The notes beneath the pieces were generated by a model. It saw nothing but the letters and a program-made list of their open reading frames with translations. It searched no databases and was not told where the DNA came from. DNA of 64,000 nt from Bog-473 sp963726005 (GTDB taxonomy: Bacteria > Actinomycetota > Acidimicrobiia > Acidimicrobiales > RAAP-2): NCBI GenBank assembly GCA_963726005.1, contig CAVSAT010000001.1:434001-498000 (forward strand). The letters run 5' to 3'. A program made the position numbers and the translations under genes. This document shows, piece after piece, positions 7,651-16,573 of this stretch; within the stretch, counting starts at the first letter, position 1; the number at the start of each line of letters is the position of its first letter.

Positions 7651-8408
7651 TGGAGTTGCTCCCCGCCATCGACTTACGCGGCGGCACGGCCGTGCGCCTG
7701 TCGCAGGGGGATTTCGACCGCGAGGTGCGGTACGGCGACCCGGCCGCGCTGGCGGCGCGCTACATCGCGGCCGGCGCGCGCTGGATCCACGTCGTCGACC
7801 TCGACGCGGCGCGCACAGGTGTGCCCCACGAGCGCGTCGCGCTCGGCGAGATCGTCCGCCTGGCCGCGGACGCCTCTGTCAACGTCGAGGCCGGGGGCGG
7901 CATCCGCACCGAGGTCGACGCAGCGGCGCTGCTCGGGTCCGGGGTGGCCCGGGTCGTGTTGGGCACGGCCGCGCTTGAGGACCCTGCGCTGGCGACCCGT
8001 TGGGCGCGCCGTTGGCCCGGGCGCGTCGCGGTGGGCCTCGACTACCGGGTCGGCCCGGACGGCGTGCCCGAGGCCCAGGCCGAGGGATGGCTCGCCGGGT
8101 CCGGTCGCGCCCTCACGGACCTCCTCGCGTTGTGGGAGGGCGAGCCCATCGGCGCGGTGGTCGCGACGTCGGTGGCGCGCGACGGCATGCTGTCGGGCCC
8201 CGATCTCGCCGGTCTCCGCGCACTGCTGGCGGCGACGTCGTTGCCGGTGGTGGCATCGGGTGGCGTGTCCGGCGCCGGGGACCTGGCCGCCCTGGCCCGG
8301 CTCGAGGCGTCGGGCCGGGCGCTCGCGGGCGTGGTCGTGGGCAAGGCCATCGTCGAGGGTCGCCTGACCGTGGAGGAGGGGCTCGCTGCGTGCGCAGTGT
8401 CCGCCTGA
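7650..8408 (+). CDS. hisA: ProFAR isomerase (HisA)
   Basis: 252-residue TIM barrel. LLPAIDLRGGTAVRL carries the N-terminal catalytic Asp, VEAGGGIR the phosphate site, and VATSVARDGMLSGPDL the second Asp. Many actinomycetes use a bifunctional HisA/TrpF enzyme called PriA; here a separate trpF lies 6 kb downstream, so I call it HisA, though residual TrpF activity cannot be excluded by eye. ATG 7650 overlaps the hisH stop as TGATG. Confidence 0.92.
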   Translation: MELLPAIDLRGGTAVRLSQGDFDREVRYGDPAALAARYIAAGARWIHVVDLDAARTGVPHERVALGEIVRLAADASVNVEAGGGIRTEVDAAALLGSGVARVVLGTAALEDPALATRWARRWPGRVAVGLDYRVGPDGVPEAQAEGWLAGSGRALTDLLALWEGEPIGAVVATSVARDGMLSGPDLAGLRALLAATSLPVVASGGVSGAGDLAALARLEASGRALAGVVVGKAIVEGRLTVEEGLAACAVSA

Positions 8409-9154
8409 TCCCCTGCCTCGACGTCACCGGGGGCCGCGTCGTCAAGGGCGTCCGCTTCGTCGACCTCACGGATGAGGGCGACCCCGTCGAGCTGGCCGCC
8501 CGCTACGACGCCGAAGGGGCCGACGAGGTCACCTTCCTCGATATCACGGCGTCCTCCGACGGGCGCGACACGATGGTCTCGGTGGTGGCCCGCACGGCCG
8601 AGCAGGTCTTCATCCCGCTGACGGTCGGTGGTGGCGTCCGGGTGGCGGAGGATGCACGCCGCCTCCTCCGAGCCGGGGCGGACAAAGTCGCGGTGAACAC
8701 GGCCGCAGTGGAGCGACCGGAGTTGGTGCGGGAGATCGCGGGGGAGTTCGGGGGCCAGTGTGCGGTGGTGGCGATCGACGCCCGGGCCCGGCCGGACGGC
8801 GGCGGGTGGGAGGTGTACACCCACGGCGGCCGGACGCCGGTGGGGAGGGACGCGGTGGCCTGGGCCGCGGAGTGCGCCGGCAACGGGGCGGGCGAGATCC
8901 TGCTCACGTCCATGGACCGCGACGGGACGCGGGACGGGTTCGACCTCGTGCTGACGCGGGCCGTGGTCGGTGCGGTGGACATCCCGGTCGTGGCGTCGGG
9001 TGGGGTGGGCCGGCTCCAGGACCTGGTGGACGGGGCGCTCGACGGTGGTGCCGACGCCGTGCTGGCGGCCTCCATCTTCCATCGCCGCGAGTTCACGATC
9101 GGTGCTGCCAAGGCCTACATGGCGGCGCACGGGGTGACCGTCCGCCCCGCCTGA
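8390..9154 (+). CDS. hisF: Imidazole glycerol phosphate synthase cyclase subunit
   Basis: 254-residue TIM barrel. RLIPCLDVTGGRVVKGVRF contains the N-terminal catalytic Asp and LLTSMDRDGTRDGFDL the second Asp. It cyclises PRFAR with ammonia from HisH. The GTG start (8390) lies 19 bases inside the hisA stop, so the two are co-translated. No start closer to the stop gives the conserved N-terminus. Confidence 0.95.
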   Translation: MRSVRLIPCLDVTGGRVVKGVRFVDLTDEGDPVELAARYDAEGADEVTFLDITASSDGRDTMVSVVARTAEQVFIPLTVGGGVRVAEDARRLLRAGADKVAVNTAAVERPELVREIAGEFGGQCAVVAIDARARPDGGGWEVYTHGGRTPVGRDAVAWAAECAGNGAGEILLTSMDRDGTRDGFDLVLTRAVVGAVDIPVVASGGVGRLQDLVDGALDGGADAVLAASIFHRREFTIGAAKAYMAAHGVTVRPA

Positions 9155-9202
9155 ACACGACGGCGCTCGTACGTCCTGACCTGGAAGGCCGCCCTCGTGC
9201 GG

Positions 9203-9208
9203 TACCGT
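9203..9208 (+). promoter_or_regulatory. -10 box (TACCGT) of the GroES-like gene
   Basis: Ends 6 nt before GTG 9215. It is identical in sequence and spacing to the nth promoter and gives an internal start inside the his chain. Confidence 0.55.
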
Positions 9209-9214
9209 GCCAGG

Positions 9215-9592
9215 GTGCCCCTATCGACCGCCAAGAACGGGACCGGCAAGGCCGGCGCCGGCCCGGACACCAAGAGCGAGGACAAGCAGCCCATCTCTGT
9301 GCTCTTCGACCGGGTCATGGTGCAGATCTCGCCGACCGACGGTGAGCGGCGCTCGCGCGCCGGCATCCTGATCCCGGCCACGGCCCAGATCACCCGCCGC
9401 CTCACCTGGGCCGACGTCGTCGCGGTGGGACCCCACGTGCGCACCATCAAGGTCGGCGACACCGTCCTGTTCAACCCCGAGGACCGCTTCGAGGTCGAGG
9501 TGCACGGCGAGGAGTACGTCATTCTGCGCGAGCGCGACATCCACGCCCTGGCGTCCGCCCGCAACGACAGCGGGACGGGGCTCTACCTTTGA
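9215..9592 (+). CDS. GroES-fold (Cpn10-like) protein, divergent
   Basis: 125 residues. After a charged, disordered N-terminal extension (about 25 residues) comes a recognisable Cpn10 barrel: SVLFDRVMVQISPTDGERRS, AGILIPATAQ, VGPHVRTIKVGDTVLFN, GEEYVILRERDIHALA. The usual mobile-loop sequence is altered (ERRSRAGILIPATAQITRRLTWADV). True GroES is normally paired with groEL; no groEL is here, so this is a paralogue of unknown partner placed between hisF and hisI. Its stop overlaps the TTG start of hisI. The start is set by the TACCGT box. Confidence 0.75.
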   Translation: MPLSTAKNGTGKAGAGPDTKSEDKQPISVLFDRVMVQISPTDGERRSRAGILIPATAQITRRLTWADVVAVGPHVRTIKVGDTVLFNPEDRFEVEVHGEEYVILRERDIHALASARNDSGTGLYL

Positions 9593-10008
9593 GCGCGCCC
9601 CGCGCCGCGGCCGCGGCCTCCGCCGCACCGGCCGGGGTGCCGTTGACGGTCGACGAGGAGCTCGTCGGGGCGGTCGACTTCGCCAAGGATGCCGACGGCC
9701 TCCTGCCGGCCATCGTGCAGGACGCCACCGACGGTACCGTCCTGACGGTGGCCTACATGGACGCCGAGGCGCTGCGCCGCACGCTGGCGACGGGACGCTC
9801 GTGGTTCTTCAGCCGCAGCCGGCGGGAGTACTGGCAGAAGGGCGACACGTCCGGGGACCGGCAGTACGTCCGCGAGGTGCGCCTGGACTGCGACGGCGAC
9901 GCCCTCGTCGTGCTGGTCGACCAGCACGGGCGCGGGGCGTGCCACACGGGGGAGCGCTCGTGCTTCCACCGGACCATCGGGACGGGTCCGGGGGTGCCCG
10001 CGCCGTGA
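9589..10008 (+). CDS. hisI: Phosphoribosyl-AMP cyclohydrolase
   Basis: 139 residues; the monofunctional form lacking the HisE pyrophosphohydrolase. SRSRREYWQKGDTSGDRQYV and DCDGDALVVLVDQHG, followed by GACHTGERSCF, are the zinc and magnesium binding signatures. An Ala-rich N-terminal extension of about 18 residues precedes the domain. A TTG start at 9589 overlaps the previous stop; an internal start near VPLTVDEEL is possible. It overlaps trpE by 4 nt. Confidence 0.93.
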   Translation: MSAPRAAAAASAAPAGVPLTVDEELVGAVDFAKDADGLLPAIVQDATDGTVLTVAYMDAEALRRTLATGRSWFFSRSRREYWQKGDTSGDRQYVREVRLDCDGDALVVLVDQHGRGACHTGERSCFHRTIGTGPGVPAP

Positions 10009-11582
10009 CGCCCGGAGGCGGCCCGGGCCCGGGCGCGCTCGCCTTCCGTCCCGACCCTGCCGAGTTCGCAGCCCTGGCCAAGGAGCATGCCATCGTTCCC
10101 GTCTGGTGCGAGGTGGTGGCCGACACCCTGACCCCGGTGGCGTGCTTCACCAATGTGGTGGGAGACGAGGACGGCTTCCTCTTCGAGTCGGTCGAGGGCG
10201 GGGAACGCTGGGGGCGCTACTCGTTCGTCGGGCGCCGCCCGCTCGCAACCCTGACGGCCCGCGGGCGGGAGGTCGCGACCACGGGGCGGCTGGGTCTCGA
10301 GCACAGCGCCGACGGCATCCTGGCCGCGGTCGAGGCACTCGTGGCGCGCCACCAGTCGCCGACGCTGGCCGGGCTGCCCCCGCTGCACGGGGGGCTGGTC
10401 GGGTATCTCGGCTACGACGTCGTGCGCGAGGTCGAACGGCTCCCGCACCCGCCCGGCGACGACCTGTCCCATCCCGACGCGGCACTCGTCGTCATCGGGC
10501 AGTGCTGCGCCTTCGACCACTGGCGCCAGCGCATCGTCCTCGTCGACAACGTGGTGGTACCCGAGGCACCCGACGGGGTCGTCGACAACGAGGCCGTCGG
10601 CCGCGCCTACGAGGCCGCGTGCGCGCGCCTGGTCGAGCTCGCGGGCGACTGCGCCGGTCCGGCGCAGGGGTCGCGGCCGGGCCAGATGGTGGCGGCCCCG
10701 CCAGCGGGGCTCGAGAAGGCCGAGTCCGCCCGGACGATGACGTCGGCGGAGTATCGGGCGGCCATCGAGGTGGCCAAGGAGTACATCCGGGCCGGCGACA
10801 TCTTCCAGGTGGTGCTGTCGCAGCGCTACGACCTCACGCTCCGGGCGGATCCCTACGACGTCTACCGGGCCCTGCGCCTGCTGAACCCGAGCCCGTACCT
10901 CTACTTCTTGCGCTTTCCTGAGCTCACGGTGGTCGGGGCGTCTCCCGAGCCGATGGTGCGGTTGCGCGACGGCGTCGTCATCTCCCGTCCCATCGCCGGA
11001 TCGCGGCCGCGCGGGGAGAGTGAGCAGCACGACCGGCTCCTCGAGGGTGAGCTGGCCGAAGACCCCAAGGAGCTGGCGGAGCACATCATGCTGGTCGACC
11101 TCGCCCGTAACGACGTCGGGCGCGTCGTGCGTTTCGGCACGGAGAAGGTGGACGAGCTCATGACCATCGAGCGCTACAGCCACATCATGCACATCACGTC
11201 GCAGGTCTCGGGCGAGCTGGCTGACGGCAAGGGACCGATCGACGTGCTGCGGGCGACCCTGCCGGCCGGGACGCTCTCGGGTGCGCCCAAGGTTCGGGCG
11301 ATGGAGATCATCGACGAGCTCGAGCCGACCAAGCGCGGCGTCTACGGGGGCGTGGTCGGCTACATCGACTTCTCGGGCAACGTCGACACGGCGATCGCCA
11401 TCCGGACCATGGTGGTGACGCCCGACGGGCGGGCCAGCGTGCAGGCCGGCGCCGGGATCGTTGCCGACAGCGACCCCGAACGCGAGGACGAGGAGTGCGC
11501 GCACAAGGCGGGGGCGTTGCTGGTGGCCGTGACCGCGGCCCGGCGCATGGCCGCAGGGCGGGCACGGGTCGCGGGCGCGTGA
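10005..11582 (+). CDS. trpE: Anthranilate synthase component I
   Basis: 525 residues. The N-terminal region has FLFESVEGGERWGRYSFVG, whose ES pair matches the feedback tryptophan site of TrpE. The chorismate-binding half shows SRPIAGSRPRG, LVDLARNDVGRV, GTLSGAPKVRAMEIIDELE and YGGVVGYI. The glutaminase partner TrpG is not in the window. GTG 10005 overlaps the hisI stop, joining the his and trp sections into one translational chain. Confidence 0.94.
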   Translation: MTPGGGPGPGALAFRPDPAEFAALAKEHAIVPVWCEVVADTLTPVACFTNVVGDEDGFLFESVEGGERWGRYSFVGRRPLATLTARGREVATTGRLGLEHSADGILAAVEALVARHQSPTLAGLPPLHGGLVGYLGYDVVREVERLPHPPGDDLSHPDAALVVIGQCCAFDHWRQRIVLVDNVVVPEAPDGVVDNEAVGRAYEAACARLVELAGDCAGPAQGSRPGQMVAAPPAGLEKAESARTMTSAEYRAAIEVAKEYIRAGDIFQVVLSQRYDLTLRADPYDVYRALRLLNPSPYLYFLRFPELTVVGASPEPMVRLRDGVVISRPIAGSRPRGESEQHDRLLEGELAEDPKELAEHIMLVDLARNDVGRVVRFGTEKVDELMTIERYSHIMHITSQVSGELADGKGPIDVLRATLPAGTLSGAPKVRAMEIIDELEPTKRGVYGGVVGYIDFSGNVDTAIAIRTMVVTPDGRASVQAGAGIVADSDPEREDEECAHKAGALLVAVTAARRMAAGRARVAGA

Positions 11583-12594
11583 CGCCGGCTGCCCTCGAGG
11601 CCGAGACCGCCGCGCTGCGCGCCGGCGCCGGCGCGTTCCGCGCCCCCGCGACGTGCTGGCGGTGCGCGGGCCCGACGCGGAGGCGTATCTCCAGGGCCAG
11701 CTGAGCCAGGACGTGGACGCGCTGGACGTCGGCGCCTCGGCGGACGCCCTCCTGCTCGAGCCGGACGGGAAGCTCTCGGCCTTGCTCCGGGTGACCCGCA
11801 CCGACGGGCAGGGGTTCGTGCTCGACGTGGACGGCGGGTACGGCCAGGCGGTCACGGCACGGCTCCGCCGCTTCTTGCTGCGATCCAAGGTCGAGATGGA
11901 GCCGTTGGCCTGGCGCTGCCTGTCGTTGCGCGGTGGCGCAGTGGGGGAGGCGGCGGCCGGACTGCTGACCGTGCTGGCCGAGCGCGGCGTCCTCGCGCTG
12001 CCCTTCGCCTGGAACGGCTGGACCGGGGTGGACCTATTGGGCCCCGGGGACGTGGTGCTGGGTACGGACACGCCGGATCTCCCCGCCGGCGTCGTGGCGT
12101 GCGGGCCCGAGGCCGTCGAGGCGTGCCGCATCGCCTCGGGGATCCCCGCCATGGGCACCGAGCTCACGGGCAAGACCATCGCGGCCGAGGCCGGGCTGGT
12201 GGAGCGCACGGTCAGCTTCACCAAGGGCTGTTATACCGGGCAGGAGCTGGTGGCGCGCATCGACTCCCGCGGCTCCAACGTGGCTCGCCGCCTCGTGGGG
12301 GTGGTGGCGGCCGCGGGGCCGCCCGAGGACGACCCACTCGCGCCGGGCATGACGCTGCACGCCGGGGCGGCGCCACCGAGCGACGGCGCCGCCGACGACA
12401 AGGTGGCCGGGACGATCACGTCCGCGGCGTGGAGCGCTGAGCTGGGGTCCTGGGTGGCGCTGGGGTACCTGCACCGGAACGCGGAGGCGCCGGGCCCGGT
12501 CCGCGTCCGTCGCGGCGACGGCATCGGTGGCTCGCGCCCGGTTCGGGCGGAGCTCCTCCCGCTCGTCGGCACGAGCGACCCCGAGCGGGACTGA
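11579..12594 (+). CDS. ygfZ: YgfZ/GcvT-like folate-binding protein, frameshifted near N-terminus
   Basis: The tetrahydrofolate-binding YgfZ family assists iron-sulfur enzyme maturation. The body is clear: RGPDAEAYLQGQLSQDV, ASGIPAMGTELTGKTIAAEAG and the family signature KGCYTGQELVARIDSRG. The first 22 codons from GTG 11579 (TPAALEAETAALRAGAGAFR) are in another frame; one base is missing around 11641-11650. The start overlaps the trpE stop, which supports the full-length reading over an internal GTG at 11653. Confidence 0.85.
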
Positions 12595-12608
12595 CGGAGC
12601 GTCGCCCG

Positions 12609-13061
12609 GTGGCTGCACCGCAGCACCTGGGCGGCTGGCGCACGGGCGCGCTCCTGGCGGCCGGCGCCGCCTACGCGCTGGCCATGGCCGCCACGACGCC
12701 CTTCACCACGTCGGCCAACGTCTTGACGGGGATCCCGATCGTCGGACTGGGCGTGCTCGCGGTTGCCCGCTGGCCCTGGCATCCCACGCCGCTCGAGGCG
12801 GCACTGCCGGCCCACGGCCGGCACCCCTACCGGGCCTGGACCGCCTTGCTCGCCGCCATCGTCGTGTGGGAGCTGGCCCAGTACGCCGCCCGGGGCAGCC
12901 GGGGGGCCCACCCGACCCTGAGCTCCATGGCCGACGCGATCGACCGCCACTATCTGGTGAAGGCCGTTGTCGTGTTCGGGTGGCTCTGCCTGGGCGTGTT
13001 GATCGTCGCCAAGGGCACCCAGGCCTCGGTCCCGCGGCGTCGCGCCCGCGAGGCGCCGTGA
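12609..13061 (+). CDS. Small integral membrane protein (about 4 TM)
   Basis: 150 residues with hydrophobic segments at about 13-32, 40-56, 75-95 and 115-132, and a basic C-terminus (PRRRAREAP). No enzyme motif. It sits 14 bases after ygfZ and overlaps the next small membrane gene by four bases, so the two probably act together. Function unrecognised. Confidence 0.7.
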   Translation: MAAPQHLGGWRTGALLAAGAAYALAMAATTPFTTSANVLTGIPIVGLGVLAVARWPWHPTPLEAALPAHGRHPYRAWTALLAAIVVWELAQYAARGSRGAHPTLSSMADAIDRHYLVKAVVVFGWLCLGVLIVAKGTQASVPRRRAREAP

Positions 13062-13255
13062 CCGCCGCCATCTCGTACGCGGTGTGGGGGCTGCTCGGGG
13101 CGGCGTTGCTCGGCCTCTGGGCCTTTTCGCGTTCGGCGGACTCGCCGGTCGCCCGTCCCGCCGTCGTCGTGCAACGCCTGGCGACTGGTCCGCTGCTCCG
13201 TCTGGCCCTCGTGGCATGGTGGATGTTCACGGGCTGGCACTTCTTCGCACGCTGA
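13058..13255 (+). CDS. Very small membrane protein, two TM
   Basis: 65 residues, two hydrophobic segments (SYAVWGLLGAALLGLWAFS and LLRLALVAWWMFTGWHFFA) separated by a short polar loop. GTG 13058 overlaps the previous stop. It resembles short actinobacterial DUF membrane proteins but I cannot name a family. Confidence 0.65.
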   Translation: MTAAISYAVWGLLGAALLGLWAFSRSADSPVARPAVVVQRLATGPLLRLALVAWWMFTGWHFFAR

Positions 13256-13392
13256 GACGGGCAGCGTGAGGCGGGCCGGCTCGACACGGCGCCGACCGGG
13301 ACCACGCGGGACCGGATTGCCTGCGGGCGCAAGCACCGCAACTGCAACCGGACGTCACCGAAGCTGAGACAACCGTGGCGCAACCTACCCAC

Positions 13393-13554
13393 ATGACGCG
13401 CACAACGGAGCCGGAGCAGCGGGCGCCAGTGTCCGCCGAAGCGCTGCCCGAGCACAAGCCCTGGCGCGAGGTCGGTTGGATCTTCCGCGACGGCGGGTGC
13501 GTCGCCATCGAGCGGCAGGGTACGGAGATACGTACTCGGGTACTGGTCGACTGA
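13393..13554 (+). CDS. Small hypothetical protein
   Basis: 53 residues beginning MTRTTEPEQRAPVSAEALPE and continuing through WREVGWIFRDGGCVAIERQG. The C-terminal half looks like a compact beta-rich module. Overlaps the next ORF as TGATG. No family recognised; too short for certainty. Confidence 0.45.
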   Translation: MTRTTEPEQRAPVSAEALPEHKPWREVGWIFRDGGCVAIERQGTEIRTRVLVD

Positions 13555-13964
13555 TGGTCAAGGTCATCCATCTGGCGGACGACGGCACCGAAATGGCTGC
13601 CATCGAGGTCGACGATTTCACGATCGAGGTCATCTACGCGGGCATCGCCGAGATGCTGCGCGAGGCGGCGGCGTCGAACGAGCGCGGGGCGGCAACACTT
13701 GGCGAGCTGCCCGCGACGCGCGCCAGCGACGCGCGCGGATCCTCGACCGTCTCCGCCACGAGGCGCCCTGACCTTGCGGTCCGGGCGTCCCGGCTGAGCC
13801 GAGGTCCCCGGCGGGCGCCTTTGCCGCCACTGGTCGCGGTCCGGTTCCGCCGGTCCGTGCCTGAACCACCCGGTGGACCTGGGCGGAAAGGGCGCGCCGC
13901 TACGCTGGCGTGTCATGCCCTCCTACCTGGCGGACATCCTCGCCTCCCACCGGGCCAGGGCTGA
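13554..13964 (+). CDS. Small hypothetical protein, C-terminus doubtful
   Basis: The first 45 codons (MVKVIHLADDGTEMAAIEVD then IEVIYAGIAEMLREAA) look like genuine protein and are coupled to the preceding ORF. After about residue 50 the reading becomes Arg/Pro-rich and runs 50 bases into trpC, so the true end is probably earlier, behind another frameshift or a stop misread. No function assigned. Confidence 0.35.
   Translation: MVKVIHLADDGTEMAAIEVDDFTIEVIYAGIAEMLREAAASNERGAATLGELPATRASDARGSSTVSATRRPDLAVRASRLSRGPRRAPLPPLVAVRFRRSVPEPPGGPGRKGRAATLACHALLPGGHPRLPPGQG
13901..13906 (+). promoter_or_regulatory. -10 box (TACGCT) of trpCFBA
   Basis: Ends 8 nt before ATG 13915. The trp section therefore has its own near-leaderless promoter, with no room for a leader peptide or T-box. 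Confidence 0.5.
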
Positions 13965-14703
13965 GGCCGACCGCCGCCCCCTCGGTGACCTGGTCGAACA
14001 GGCGGCGAGCGCGCCACCGCCCCGGGACTTCGCGGGAGCACTACGCGGCGACGGGCTCTCGTGCATCGCCGAGATCAAGCGTCGTTCCCCGTCCAAGGGT
14101 GACCTCGACCCCGGGCTGCGGCCGGACCTGGTGGCCACCGACTACGCCGACGGTGGCGCAGCCTGTCTATCGGTGCTCACCGACGTCGACTTCTTCGGCG
14201 GGTCGGCCGCCGACCTGGCCTCGGCCCGTCGGGCCTCGGGCCTCCCCGTGCTGCGCAAGGACTTCACGGTGCAGCCGGCGGACGTGGCCGATGCACGCCT
14301 CATGGGCGCGGACGCGGTGCTCCTGATCGCGGCCGCCCTCGACGACGGGTTGCTGCGCGCCTGCGCGGCCCTGGCGGCGCAACTGGGCCTGGCCGCGCTC
14401 GTCGAGGTGCACGACGCGGCAGAGCTCGACCGCGCCCTGGCCGCCGGTTCTCGCCTCGTCGGGGTCAACCAGCGGGACCTGCGCACCTTCGGCGTCGACC
14501 ACGAGCGCGCCTGCGCCCTGGCGGCACGCATCCCGCCCGGGATCGTCGCGGTCGCCGAGTCGGGCATCCGGGACGCGGCCGACGCCCGGCGGCTCGCCGA
14601 GGCGGGGTACGACGCCATTCTGGTCGGCGAGACGCTTCTGCGCGCAGCGGACCGGGTGGCGCAGCTCAAGGATCTGGTCGGGCACCCCGTCGGGGCGCGA
14701 TGA
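13915..14703 (+). CDS. trpC: Indole-3-glycerol phosphate synthase
   Basis: 262-residue TIM barrel. CIAEIKRRSPSKGDL, VLRKDFTVQPADV and LVEVHDAAELDRAL with VGVNQRDL are the classic catalytic and phosphate-binding stretches; VAESGIRDAADA closes the site. ATG 13915 is chosen from the -10 box and conserved N-terminus. Four-base overlap with trpF. Confidence 0.96.
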   Translation: MPSYLADILASHRARAEADRRPLGDLVEQAASAPPPRDFAGALRGDGLSCIAEIKRRSPSKGDLDPGLRPDLVATDYADGGAACLSVLTDVDFFGGSAADLASARRASGLPVLRKDFTVQPADVADARLMGADAVLLIAAALDDGLLRACAALAAQLGLAALVEVHDAAELDRALAAGSRLVGVNQRDLRTFGVDHERACALAARIPPGIVAVAESGIRDAADARRLAEAGYDAILVGETLLRAADRVAQLKDLVGHPVGAR

Positions 14704-15383
14704 CGGAGCACCTCTTCGTCAAGATCTGCGGCATCACGTCGGAGGCGGACGCGCTGCTGGCCGTCAGCCTCGGGGCCTCGGCCCTGGGGTTCATGTTCGC
14801 CCCTTCGCCCCGTCAGGTGTCGGTGCACCTGGCCGGCGACATCGCGAAACGGTTGCCCGAGCACGTGCTGACCGTGGGCGTCTTCCGCGACGAGGCCCCC
14901 CAACGCGTGGTCGAGGCGGTCCGCATCGCGGGCCTCGGGGCGGCGCAGCTGCACGGACACGAGACGGCCGAGGAGACGCAGTGGGTGCGCGCCCGGGTCC
15001 CCACCGTCATCAAGGCCTTCCGGGCCGGTGAACGCGCCATCGCCCGCTTCGAGGAATTCGGCGCCGACCTCCTCCTCGTGGACGGCGACAACCCCGGATC
15101 GGGCCAGGTCTTCGACTGGCGGCTCGCCGAGGGGGTGGCCGACCACGACCGCCTCATCGTCAGCGGGGGTCTCCGCCCCGGGAACGTCGCGGACGCGGTC
15201 ACCCACCTGCGTCCCGCCGGCGTGGACGTCTCCACCGGCGTCGAGTCCGCGCCGGGACGCAAGGACCCGCTGCTGGTGCGGGACTTCATCGTGAATGCCC
15301 GCCGCGCCAACGTACAGGCCGCGTCGCGTGACGCTCTGGTGGACCCCGCGGCCGAGGAGCCCTACGACTGGCGGGACGGGTGA
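14700..15383 (+). CDS. trpF: Phosphoribosylanthranilate isomerase
   Basis: 227 residues. FVKICGITSEADALLAV has the catalytic Cys, GFMFAPSPRQV follows, then AAQLHGHE, LLLVDGDNPGSGQVFDW with the catalytic Asp, and GLRPGNV plus VDVSTGVESAPGRKD. Many actinomycetes lack trpF and rely on PriA; this genome has it. Confidence 0.95.
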   Translation: MTEHLFVKICGITSEADALLAVSLGASALGFMFAPSPRQVSVHLAGDIAKRLPEHVLTVGVFRDEAPQRVVEAVRIAGLGAAQLHGHETAEETQWVRARVPTVIKAFRAGERAIARFEEFGADLLLVDGDNPGSGQVFDWRLAEGVADHDRLIVSGGLRPGNVADAVTHLRPAGVDVSTGVESAPGRKDPLLVRDFIVNARRANVQAASRDALVDPAAEEPYDWRDG

Positions 15384-16573
15384 GCGACGAGGGCCTGATG
15401 GACCGGCCCGGTCCCGACGGCCGGTTCGGCCAGTTCGGGGGGCGCTTCGTCCCCGAGTCGTTGATGCCGGCCTGTCTCGAGCTGGAGAAGTGGTTCGACG
15501 ACGCCTGGGCCGATCCCGCGTTCCGCGCCGAGCTCGACGGGCTGCTGCACCACTACGGCGGCCGCCCGACGCCGGTGACCGAGTGCGTGCGCCTCTCGGA
15601 GCGGCTGGGGGTGCGGGTGCTCCTCAAGCGGGAGGACCTGGCTCACACGGGCTCACACAAGCTGAACAACGTCGTGGGGCAGGCGCTCCTCACCAAGCGG
15701 ATGGGCAAGGCGCGCATGATCGCGGAGACGGGAGCAGGGCAGCACGGTGTGGCCGCCGCCACCGCCGCGGCGCTGTTCGGGCTGGAGTGCACCGTCTTCA
15801 TGGGCGAGGTCGACACCAAACGCCAGGAGCTCAACGTCTTCCGGATGGAGTTGCTGGGCGCGGAGGTCAAGACCGTGACCTCCGGGAGCCGGACGCTGAA
15901 GGACGCCGTGAACGAGGCGATGCGCGAATGGGTGGCGACCGTGGAGACCACGCACTACTGCCTCGGGTCCGTCATGGGGCCCCACCCCTTTCCCTACATG
16001 GTGCGCCAGTTCCAGCGGGTGGTGGGCGACGAGGCGCGCGAGCAGTGCCGCCGGGTGCTCGACGGCGCCGATCCGGACGCGGTCGTCGCCTGCATCGGAG
16101 GCGGCTCCAACGCGGCAGGGACATTCGCCGGGTTCGTGGACACGCGGGCGCGCCTCGTCGGCGTCGAGGCCGCCGGGGGCGCCGCCCTCACCAACGGCAT
16201 TCCGGGCGTCCTGCACGGCATGCACTCGCGGCTGCTCCAGGACGAGGCGGGGCAGATCCAAGAGGCGGAGTCGATCTCGGCGGGACTGGACTACCCGGGG
16301 CTCGGGCCGGAGCACGCCCACCTGGCCGCCATCGGGCGCGCCGAATACTCGACGGCCGGCGACGACGAGGTACTCGAGGCCTTTCAACTGCTGAGCCACA
16401 CCGAGGGCATCATCCCTGCGCTCGAGTCGGCGCACGCCGTGGCCTGGGTCACCCGCTCCGCCGGTACCGCGGCCCTGCCCGCCGGTTCGACGGTCCTGAT
16501 CACGCTGTCGGGACGTGGCGACAAGGACGTCGCCCAGGTGCGCGAGATCCTCGGCCGCCGGCGCCATGCCTGA
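15380..16573 (+). CDS. trpB: Tryptophan synthase beta chain
   Basis: 397 residues. PLP-lysine in LAHTGSHKLNNVVGQALL, ETGAGQHGVAAATAAA, the phosphate loop CIGGGSNAAG and the C-terminal LSGRGDKDVAQV are all present. The GTG start overlaps the trpF stop and the end overlaps trpA by 8 bases, as expected for the alpha2beta2 complex. Confidence 0.97.
   Translation: MSDEGLMDRPGPDGRFGQFGGRFVPESLMPACLELEKWFDDAWADPAFRAELDGLLHHYGGRPTPVTECVRLSERLGVRVLLKREDLAHTGSHKLNNVVGQALLTKRMGKARMIAETGAGQHGVAAATAAALFGLECTVFMGEVDTKRQELNVFRMELLGAEVKTVTSGSRTLKDAVNEAMREWVATVETTHYCLGSVMGPHPFPYMVRQFQRVVGDEAREQCRRVLDGADPDAVVACIGGGSNAAGTFAGFVDTRARLVGVEAAGGAALTNGIPGVLHGMHSRLLQDEAGQIQEAESISAGLDYPGLGPEHAHLAAIGRAEYSTAGDDEVLEAFQLLSHTEGIIPALESAHAVAWVTRSAGTAALPAGSTVLITLSGRGDKDVAQVREILGRRRHA

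Noticed and set aside
9753..12224. 823-codon open frame on the minus strand opposite hisI/trpE/ygfZ
   Set aside because: Shadow of high-GC coding DNA; the plus-strand frames carry complete TrpE and YgfZ motifs and the minus product has none.
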